Shown: one piece after another, positions 1 to 6,316 of the stretch
How the letters are laid out: each line of letters opens with the position of its first letter
How positions within the stretch are numbered: the first letter of the stretch is position 1
Notes under the pieces: generated by a model
The model's input: the letters and a program-made list of their open reading frames with translations, nothing else
Databases searched by the model: none
Told to the model about the DNA's origin: nothing
Translations under genes and position numbers: made by a program
DNA from: Aphodomonas sp964553125
GTDB lineage: Bacteria > Bacillota > Clostridia > Christensenellales > Aristaeellaceae
Reading direction: 5' to 3'
NCBI GenBank assembly: GCA_964553125.1
Contig: CAZKJW010000032.1
Coordinates: 1 to 21,913 of the forward strand
DNA: 21,913 bases

Positions 1-60
<60 letters not shown>

Positions 61-76
61 ATCGGCAACGAAAATT

Positions 77-105
77 ATTATATACCATATCCGGAAAAAT
101 TGCAA
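77..105 (-). promoter_or_regulatory. Sigma-A type promoter of the tRNA-Thr gene
   Basis: On the minus strand, TTGCAA (105-100) is followed by a 17-nt spacer and a perfect TATAAT (82-77). Transcription would begin near 70, about ten bases ahead of the tRNA 5' end at 60. Spacing and -10 match the housekeeping consensus; the -35 matches 4 of 6 positions of TTGACA, with full TTG. Confidence 0.75.
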
Positions 106-139
106 CCCCTATTTTTGCAAAAATCGCACTTTTTTTCTT

Positions 140-1468
140 TTATCCCGGAGAATGGGGGCTGAGATCCGCAAAGCGCGTGTATTGGCTCAGCCATGCCAGC
201 TTCACCGTGCCGAGCGGGCCGTTTCGCTGCTTCTGCACGATGACCTCGGCGACGTTCTTGTCGGGCGTGTCGGGGTTGTAGTAATCCTCGCGGTGCAGGA
301 ACATGACCACGTCCGCGTCCTGCTCGATTGAGCCGGAGTCGCGCAGGTCGCTCAGCATCGGGCGCTTGTCCTGGCGCTGCGCGTTCGCGCGCGAAAGCTG
401 GGCGCACGCAATCAGCGGCACCTTCAGCTCCAGCGCGATCAGCTTGAGCGTGCGCGAAATCTCGCTCACTTCCTGCTGGCGGTTGTCGTGCCGGCCGTCG
501 GCGGCCATCAGCTGCAGGTAGTCGATCACGATCAGGTCAAGCCCATGCTCCGCCATCAGGCGGCGGCAGCGGCTACGCAGCTGCGAGGGCGAAAGCCCCG
601 CCGTGTCGTCGAGGTAGAGATGACAGCCCGCAAGCGGACCCAGCGCGTCCGTGAGGCGCATCCAGCCGTCGTCGTCGATCAGGCCGCGGCGCACGGACTG
701 CATGTCCACGCTCGCTTCGGTGCAGAGCATACGCATCGCGATCTGCTCGCGCGGCATTTCCAGCGAGAACACGGCGACCGTTTTCTGCGCCTTGACGGCG
801 GCATATTGCGCGAGGTTGATTGCAAAGCTCGTTTTGCCCATGGACGGGCGCGCGCCGATGAGGATCAGCTCGCCGCCGTGCATACCGGTGAGCAGGTTGT
901 CCAGCTCGCGGTAGCCGGTCGGGACGCCGCTGACACGACCCTTGAGCCGCGCAAGTTCCTCAATCTGCGCGTAGGTGTTCGTCATGACGTCGCAGATGGG
1001 GACGAGCGTATCGGAACCGCTGCGCTTCATGGAGATGTCGAACACCGCTTTTTCGGCGCGCGAAAGCACCTCCGGCACCGTGTCGATGCCGAAGCAGTCG
1101 GTGCGGATTTCGTCCGAGGCTTCGATCAGGCGGCGCAGGGTATATTTTTCATCGACGATGTCGATGTACGAGCGCACGTTGGAAACCGTGGGCACATACT
1201 GCGTGAGGCTAATGAGATATTCCGTCCCCCCAACGCCCTCAAGCGTTCCGCGGCGGGAAAGCTCCTCGTCCACAGTGATCAGGTCGGCGCGCCTTCCAAG
1301 GCGCTGGAGCGCCTTGATCGCGTCAAAAATCTCCTTGTGTGCGGGGGCATAAAAAGCCTCCGGCACAAGAAGCTCCTGCGCGAGAAGCGCCGCTTCCTGA
1401 TCCTGTAGCATTGCGCCGAGCACGCTGCGCTCGGCGTCCTGGTTGTTTGGGGGGATGGCTGTCTGCAT
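140..1468 (-). CDS. dnaB: Replicative DNA helicase DnaB
   Basis: Hexameric 5'-3' helicase that unwinds DNA at the replication fork and recruits primase. The protein is 442 aa, normal for the family. The N-terminal helical domain (about 5-105) begins with the typical start IPPNNQDAERSVLGAML. The RecA-like ATPase domain carries Walker A GARPSMGKT (about 205-213), Walker B LIVIDYLQLM, and the family signature RDSGSIEQDADVVMFLHRE near the C-terminus. I chose the ATG at 1466-1468 because the protein then starts at MQTAIPPNNQ, one base after the rplI stop and just behind a GCGGAG ribosome site inside the rplI end. An in-frame ATG six codons upstream would lengthen it without family support. The rplI-dnaB order is standard for Firmicutes. 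No clear intrinsic terminator follows the stop. Confidence 0.97.
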   Translation of the reverse strand: MQTAIPPNNQDAERSVLGAMLQDQEAALLAQELLVPEAFYAPAHKEIFDAIKALQRLGRRADLITVDEELSRRGTLEGVGGTEYLISLTQYVPTVSNVRSYIDIVDEKYTLRRLIEASDEIRTDCFGIDTVPEVLSRAEKAVFDISMKRSGSDTLVPICDVMTNTYAQIEELARLKGRVSGVPTGYRELDNLLTGMHGGELILIGARPSMGKTSFAINLAQYAAVKAQKTVAVFSLEMPREQIAMRMLCTEASVDMQSVRRGLIDDDGWMRLTDALGPLAGCHLYLDDTAGLSPSQLRSRCRRLMAEHGLDLIVIDYLQLMAADGRHDNRQQEVSEISRTLKLIALELKVPLIACAQLSRANAQRQDKRPMLSDLRDSGSIEQDADVVMFLHREDYYNPDTPDKNVAEVIVQKQRNGPLGTVKLAWLSQYTRFADLSPHSPG

Positions 1469-1469
1469 G

Positions 1470-1892
1470 TTACTCCGCTTCCACAATCACGCGCATCTGC
1501 GCGGAAATTCCGGCGTAAAGCCACACCGACGCGCCGTACTCGCCCGTGGCGCGGATGGCGTCGGAAAGTTCGATCTTGCGCTTGTCAACCGTGACGTGGT
1601 ATTGCTTTTCCAGCGCCTCGGCGATTTCCTGTCCGGTGATGGAGCCGTAAAGCCGGCCCTTTTCGCCGCAGCGCGCGGCCATGCGGATCGTCTTGCCCTT
1701 CAGGCCCTCGGCGACCTTCGCGGCTTCCTTGCGGTTTTCGGCTTCGCGGTGCGCCTCGGCGGCCTTGGCGCGCGTGACGGCGTTCATCGCCTCAGCGGTG
1801 GCTTCGCGGGCGAGCTTGCGCGGTAGCAGGAAGTTGCGCGCGTATCCGTCGGAAACATTGACGATTTCTTCTTTTTTGCCGGTACCCTTTAC
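1470..1892 (-). CDS. rplI: 50S ribosomal protein L9 (5' end lost in assembly gap)
   Basis: Binds 23S rRNA in the large ribosomal subunit. The visible 140 residues begin VKGTGKKEEIVNVSDGYARN, which is the N-terminal L9 fold and nucleotide-binding loop, and continue FLLPRKLAREAT, a long alanine/lysine-rich connecting helix, and the C-terminal L9 domain (GSITGQEIAEAL, VDKRKIEL). About eight residues (family start is of the type MKVILLED) fall in the N run. The gene ends one base ahead of dnaB, so the two are probably cotranscribed; rpsF-ssb-rpsR, which often precede them, would lie in or beyond the gap. Confidence 0.96.
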   Translation of the reverse strand, partial: VKGTGKKEEIVNVSDGYARNFLLPRKLAREATAEAMNAVTRAKAAEAHREAENRKEAAKVAEGLKGKTIRMAARCGEKGRLYGSITGQEIAEALEKQYHVTVDKRKIELSDAIRATGEYGASVWLYAGISAQMRVIVEAE

Positions 1893-1992
1893 NNNNNNNN
1901 NNNNNNNNNNNNNNNNNNNNNNNNNNNNNNNNNNNNNNNNNNNNNNNNNNNNNNNNNNNNNNNNNNNNNNNNNNNNNNNNNNNNNNNNNNNN
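1893..1992. other. Assembly gap of 100 Ns
   Basis: Exactly 100 undetermined bases, a length commonly used for a scaffold join of unknown size. It removes the start of rplI and everything upstream of it. The true distance between the minus-strand rplI-dnaB operon and the plus-strand transporter is therefore unknown. Confidence 0.99.
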
Positions 1993-2133
1993 AAAATTGC
2001 AAATTTTCCGTTATTCTGTCGCTTTTGAAAAATTTTTTTGGTTTATTTACCGGATTTCGCTTGATTTTATTCTCTTTTTATGGTCTTATATAGGAAACGA
2101 ATCAACGAAATCTTTTTGCATGAGGTGGTTTGC

Positions 2134-3504
2134 GTGAAAGAACGTGAAAAGTTTGCTTCCCGGTTCGGATTTATTCTCATTTCCGCGGGCTGCGCGATCG
2201 GCCTTGGAAACGTATATCGTTTCCCGATCATTACCGGCGCGTATGGCGGCGCGGCGTTCGTCCTGATCTACATCGCGTTTCTGGTGCTGCTGGGATTTCC
2301 GGTCATGACGGCGGAGCTCGCCGTCGGGCGCGGCAGCCAGCGGAGTATCGCTTCCTCGTTCGACGTGCTGGAGCGTCCCGGCCAGAAGTGGCACCTGATG
2401 AAATATCTGGGCGTGGGCGGCAACTACCTGCTGATGATGTTCTACACGACCATTTCCGGCTGGATGCTCGTGTACTTCATGAAATACCTCACCGGCGCAA
2501 TGGAAGGCATTTCCGGCGTGGAAGCGCTCGGCAGCGTGTTCGGCTCGATGGTTTCCAACACCGGGCTGATGATCGGCGCGACGTTCTTGGTGACGCTGAT
2601 CTGCTTCGGCGTCTGCTCTCTCGGCCTGCAAAACGGCGTGGAGAAGATCACCAAGGTGATGATGGTTTTTCTCTTTGTGCTGATGATTGGCCTTGCAGTG
2701 TATTCCTGCACGCTCTCCAATGCGGCTGAGGGCCTGAAATTCTATCTGGTGCCGTCGCTGAAAAACATGAAGGACGCCGGCATCTGGACGGTCATTTCCG
2801 CCGCGATGGGGCAATCGTTCTTCACGCTGAGCATCGGCATCGGCTCCATCGCCATCTTTGGCAGCTACATCGACAAAAAACGCAGCCTTGCGGGCGAAGC
2901 GGTTACGATCATCAGCCTGGATACGTCCGTGGCGCTGATGAGCGGCCTGATCATTTTCCCGGCGTGCTTCACCTACAACAACGGCGTAACCGCCGATGCG
3001 GGCACGGTCGGCGCGGGCTTCCTGTTCACGACGCTCTCCTCGATTTTCAACGCCATGCCCGGCGGACGCATTGTCGGCACGCTGTTTTTCCTGTTCATGA
3101 TTTTCGCCGCATTCTCCACGGTCATTGCGGTGTTTGAAAACATCATGTCCTTCTGGCTGGAGCTGACGAACCTCTCCCGCAAGAAGGTGGCGCTGATCAA
3201 CATCGTGCTGATGCTGGTGCTCTCGCTTCCGTGCATTTTCAGCCTAAACATCTGGAGCGATATCACCGTCTTCGGCAAGAGCTTCATGGATCTGGAGGAT
3301 TACGTCGTCTCCAACCTGCTCCTGCCCATCGGCAGCCTTATGTATGTCCTTTTCTGTATGACCCGCTACGGCTGGGGCTGGAAGAACTACGAGGCGGAAG
3401 TGAACACCGGCATGGGCATGAAGGTTCCCGGCTGGTGGCGCGTGTATATGACCTACGTGCTTCCGCTGATTATCATCGTGGTGCTGCTGATGTCGGCGCT
3501 GTAA
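2134..3504 (+). CDS. Sodium-dependent transporter, NSS/SNF family
   Basis: Inner-membrane symporter of the neurotransmitter:sodium symporter family; bacterial members such as LeuT and MhsT import amino acids with Na+. The protein is 456 aa and strongly hydrophobic, close to the 11-helix bacterial subgroup in length. The first helix has the unwound sodium-site motif GCAIGLGNVYRFP (about 19-31), in which the LeuT Gly20, Ala22, Val23 and Asn27 positions align with Gly19, Ala21, Ile22 and Asn26. AYGGAAF and PVMTAELAVGRGSQRS also fit. I chose GTG at 2134 because AGGTGG ends 5 bases before it and the protein then begins MKEREKFASRFGF, as in the family. An ATG at 2080 has no ribosome site and adds 18 atypical residues. 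It stands alone with a terminator 20 bases downstream. The substrate cannot be read from sequence. Confidence 0.93.
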   Translation: MKEREKFASRFGFILISAGCAIGLGNVYRFPIITGAYGGAAFVLIYIAFLVLLGFPVMTAELAVGRGSQRSIASSFDVLERPGQKWHLMKYLGVGGNYLLMMFYTTISGWMLVYFMKYLTGAMEGISGVEALGSVFGSMVSNTGLMIGATFLVTLICFGVCSLGLQNGVEKITKVMMVFLFVLMIGLAVYSCTLSNAAEGLKFYLVPSLKNMKDAGIWTVISAAMGQSFFTLSIGIGSIAIFGSYIDKKRSLAGEAVTIISLDTSVALMSGLIIFPACFTYNNGVTADAGTVGAGFLFTTLSSIFNAMPGGRIVGTLFFLFMIFAAFSTVIAVFENIMSFWLELTNLSRKKVALINIVLMLVLSLPCIFSLNIWSDITVFGKSFMDLEDYVVSNLLLPIGSLMYVLFCMTRYGWGWKNYEAEVNTGMGMKVPGWWRVYMTYVLPLIIIVVLLMSAL

Positions 3505-3523
3505 ATCACAAAAAAATTAAAGC

Positions 3524-3553
3524 AAAGCGGCCGCATGTTGCAGCCGCTTTTTT
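3524..3553 (+). terminator. Intrinsic terminator of the NSS transporter gene
   Basis: AAAGCGGC (3524-3531) pairs with GCCGCTTT (3543-3550) around an 11-nt loop and runs into six Ts. It lies 20 bases after the stop codon. A near-identical copy lies at 3760-3788, with a folded element between them. Confidence 0.85.
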
Positions 3554-3583
3554 GTGTCGAAAAAGCGGCAAGCCCGCTTTTCC

Positions 3584-3741
3584 GAGGCTTTACACTTCGT
3601 CACTGTCAGGGCTGCAAGCAGCCCCGACGGTCGTTCCTTCGTGCAGGGAATGTTTCCGGCAAAGCCGGAAACGCCCCGCCCGACCGGCGGAGCCGGTCGA
3701 GACGAAGGCAGTCAGAGGGCTTGCGCGCCCTCCGACGCCTC
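3584..3741. other. Palindrome-rich, multi-branched non-coding element
   Basis: Not recognised as a named RNA family. Nearly every base can pair. GAGGC (3584-3588) pairs with GCCTC (3737-3741) as an outer stem. A hairpin at 3605-3628 has GGGCTGC/GCAGCCC plus GTC/GAC. A stem CCTTCGT (3636-3642)/ACGAAGG (3702-3708) encloses two hairpins, GTTTCCGGC/GCCGGAAAC (3652-3672) and CGACCGGC/GCCGGTCG (3681-3699). A last hairpin GAGGGC/GCCCTC with GTC/GAC spans 3711-3736. CTTCGTC at 3595-3601 could compete for the ACGAAGG strand. Just outside, AAAAGCGG/CCGCTTTT (3561-3581) makes another hairpin. Open frames crossing it lack ribosome sites and look random. It sits exactly between two copies of one terminator. 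Confidence 0.6.
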
Positions 3742-3759
3742 CTGAGAGAATCCTGAAGC

Positions 3760-3788
3760 AAAGCGGCCGCATCTTGAGCCGCTTTTTT
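3760..3788 (+). terminator. Second copy of the same intrinsic terminator
   Basis: AAAGCGGC (3760-3767) pairs with GCCGCTTT (3778-3785) and runs into six Ts. Together with the AAGC just ahead of it, it repeats 3520-3553 with only a G/C change and one missing base in the loop. The U-run favours plus-strand termination. The stem could also help stop the converging minus-strand gene that ends at 3799, although only three Ts follow in that direction. Confidence 0.7.
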
Positions 3789-3798
3789 GCGCGCTCTT

Positions 3799-6147
3799 TT
3801 ACGGATTGTCTTCCTGCATGAGCCGCTTGATTTTTTCCAGCACTTCGCCGCAGAGTTCGGCGGCGGTTTCGTTTTGCGCGGCTTCGCCGCAAACGGTCAT
3901 CTCCGGCGCGTTTCCGTCGCCCGAAACGGTGACCCAGCCGCCGCCGAGCGGCATCCGCAGGCTGCCGTCAAGCGTCGCGCCGGGCGCGTCCTCATAAAGG
4001 CGGCGCAGGAGACGCCCGCGCTCCGGCAGCGAAACCGCGATGCGTTCAGCGCGCCGCGCCGCTTCCGGCAGGGATGCTAGCGCGCCGCGCAGCGACGTAT
4101 CCTGCCGCGCCAGCAGCGCGCACAGGCGCAGCATACGGAAAATGCCGTCGCGCTGCATGAGATATTGCGGCGGCCCGGCGTTGAAAAGCGCCGCGTCCCA
4201 GACGGCTTCGTCGCCGCCCGCGCGGATGAGCGTCGCGCCGCGCGCATCGGCAAGCGCGTCCAGCGCGGCGGGCGCGTCCAACCGGCATGTCCACACGCGC
4301 TCGCTTTCAGGCAGCGCCGCATAGCCGAGCAGCGTCTGCTGCGCCTCGTCGGGCGTGCCGTGCCGGTCGAAGACCGTGACGGATTCCAGCGAGGGCGAGA
4401 GGAGAAAGCCGGTCTCCCACGGCTCGAGCGCGGACGGCGCATCCTGCGCGCGCACCTGCGCTTCGCCGGAAATGCAGGCCGCGCGCAGCGCGCCGCGAAC
4501 AAGCTGCGCGCCGCTTTCGTCGGCGGCAAAGGCGCGCACGTGCAGCGCCGAGGCGGAGAAACGTCCGCACAGCCCTGCGGTGACGGCGGCAAGGTAGATT
4601 GCATCCGCGTCGGGCAGATGCGCGGCTGTGCCCGCTGCGCGCGAGAACGGCGCGGGGTAATCCTGCCGCGCCAGCAGCGCCTCGGCCTTGCGTTCCGCCG
4701 CGCGGGAGGGAATGCGGCCGTCTTGCGCTGAAAGCAGCGTCGCGCCGCCGCGCGCAAAGCGCATTCCCGCGCCGCAGCGCCGCAGCGCCTGTACGGTGCG
4801 GAGCACGGGCGGCGCGGCCGCGTCAAGCAGCACGACGTCCGCGCCCTGCGCCGCAAGCGAACCGGCTGCGGCGGCGCAGAGCGCCTCGCCCGCCGCGCTG
4901 CCGTCGTGACAGAGCGCGACGGATTCCGCTGCAAGCGCTTCCTGCCATGAAGCGGCGAGCGCGCACGCGTCCTCAGGGCGGGCGCAGCGCGTTCTGCCCG
5001 TGCGGATATCGGGGCGCGAAGCGCCGCCCCAGACAAGGCTGCCGCGCACGCGCACGCACGGATCGACGCGCTTGCCTGGCCAGACCTTCGCGCCCGCTTC
5101 CAGAACGGCCCGCGCGCCGAGCAGCGCGCCGTCGCCCAGCACGCTGTTTTCATGCAGCGCGGCGCCTGCGCCCGCCTGCGCGCCGCGGCAAAGCACCGCG
5201 CCTTCCAGCCGCGTCCACTCGCCTGCGCGCGCTTCTTCCCAAAGCACCGAGCGGGCGATTCGCGCATGAGCGCCTACGCGCGCCCCCGCGCCGATCACTG
5301 CGCCCTCGGACAGCACGGCGTGCGGCCCGACGACGGCACCCGCGCCGATATACGCCGCGCCTTCCAGCCGCGCGGAGGAGTCGATCTGCGCCGTTTCGGC
5401 GATCAGCTCGCCCGCGTCCAGCCGCACGCGGCCTGCAAGAAAATCGGCTTGCGCGCGCACGTAGGCGCTTTCATCGCCGACGTCGCACCAGTATGCGTCG
5501 GAGACGAGCGAATAGACGGGCTTTCCTTCGCGCACAAGACGCGGAAACAGATCCTGCCCGAAATCGCACGCCTGTCCGGCGGGAATCAGATCCAGCGCTT
5601 CGGGTGAGAGCACGTAAATGCCGGTGTTCACCGTGTCGGAATAGACCTCGCCCCAGCCGGGCTTTTCCACAAACCGGCGCACGCGGCCGTCCTCGTCGGA
5701 GACGACCACGCCGTAGCTCAGCGGCTCACGCACGCGCGCCAGAACGAGCGTCGCCAGCGCGCGCTTTTGCCTGTGGAAACGGACGGCTTCGGTTAGGTCG
5801 CAGTCGGTCAGGCCGTCGCCGGAGAGCACGACGAACGGCTCTTTCGGGCGCAGCCGCCCCTTTGCCGCCTGCCGCACGCTGCCCGCCGTGCCGAGCGGCT
5901 CCCGCTCGCGCGTGTAGTGCAGATGCACGCCTTCCTTTTCGCCGGAGCCGAACGCGCGCGTGACGCGCTCCGGCAGATACATCAGCGTCACGCCGATTTC
6001 CGTCATGCCGTGGCGGCGCAGCAGCTGAAGGGAATAGCACAGCGTCGGCCGGCCGAGAATGGGCACCATGGGCTTTGGCGTGTCGCAGGTCAGCGGGCGC
6101 AGACGCGTGCCTTCTCCGCCCGCCATGATAACAGCCTGAAGGGACAT
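3799..6147 (-). CDS. NDP-sugar pyrophosphorylase / left-handed beta-helix / degenerate phosphomutase fusion
   Basis: The 782-aa protein has three parts. Residues 1-240 are a sugar-1-phosphate nucleotidyltransferase: MAGGEGTRLRPLT with following TPKPMVPILG, SGDGLTDCDL, VEKPGWGEV, VNTGIYVLSP and the YWCDVGD end. Residues about 245-370 are hexapeptide repeats (IGAGAVVGPHAVL and similar). Residues about 370-782 follow the phosphoglucomutase/phosphomannomutase layout. In related bacterial fusions the enzyme is annotated as mannose-1-phosphate guanylyltransferase, making GDP-sugars for surface polymers, but base and sugar are not readable here. The phosphomutase half lacks the TASHNP phosphoserine loop (465-477 reads ARGGATLLSAQDG) and a DGDGDR metal loop, so it is probably not catalytic. 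I chose the ATG at 6147 because GGGAGGAAA lies 5 bases upstream and the domain then begins at residue 1; a longer frame opens at 6177. Codon use is extremely GC-rich. Confidence 0.85.
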   Translation of the reverse strand: MSLQAVIMAGGEGTRLRPLTCDTPKPMVPILGRPTLCYSLQLLRRHGMTEIGVTLMYLPERVTRAFGSGEKEGVHLHYTREREPLGTAGSVRQAAKGRLRPKEPFVVLSGDGLTDCDLTEAVRFHRQKRALATLVLARVREPLSYGVVVSDEDGRVRRFVEKPGWGEVYSDTVNTGIYVLSPEALDLIPAGQACDFGQDLFPRLVREGKPVYSLVSDAYWCDVGDESAYVRAQADFLAGRVRLDAGELIAETAQIDSSARLEGAAYIGAGAVVGPHAVLSEGAVIGAGARVGAHARIARSVLWEEARAGEWTRLEGAVLCRGAQAGAGAALHENSVLGDGALLGARAVLEAGAKVWPGKRVDPCVRVRGSLVWGGASRPDIRTGRTRCARPEDACALAASWQEALAAESVALCHDGSAAGEALCAAAAGSLAAQGADVVLLDAAAPPVLRTVQALRRCGAGMRFARGGATLLSAQDGRIPSRAAERKAEALLARQDYPAPFSRAAGTAAHLPDADAIYLAAVTAGLCGRFSASALHVRAFAADESGAQLVRGALRAACISGEAQVRAQDAPSALEPWETGFLLSPSLESVTVFDRHGTPDEAQQTLLGYAALPESERVWTCRLDAPAALDALADARGATLIRAGGDEAVWDAALFNAGPPQYLMQRDGIFRMLRLCALLARQDTSLRGALASLPEAARRAERIAVSLPERGRLLRRLYEDAPGATLDGSLRMPLGGGWVTVSGDGNAPEMTVCGEAAQNETAAELCGEVLEKIKRLMQEDNP

Positions 6148-6316
6148 ACGGATTTCCTCCCGATTGATCGGCGCCATGCGCCGAGAATAAAAAAACCTTG
6201 CTTGCGGCTATTGTTTCCGGAAAAAACGGGAAGGATTCCCCGGAAAAAAGGCGAATCAATATTCTTCTACGCATTTTTGCGGAGAGTATGCTGATATAAA
6301 GAGGGAAACAGGAACG

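Noticed and set aside
2080..2133. Upstream ATG for the transporter
   Set aside because: It has no ribosome site and adds 18 residues not seen in the family; GTG 2134 has AGGTGG at ideal spacing.
3535..3756. Small plus-strand frames across the folded element, and the minus-strand frame 3590-3892
   Set aside because: No ribosome site, they run through terminator hairpins, and composition is that expected from palindromic GC-rich DNA.
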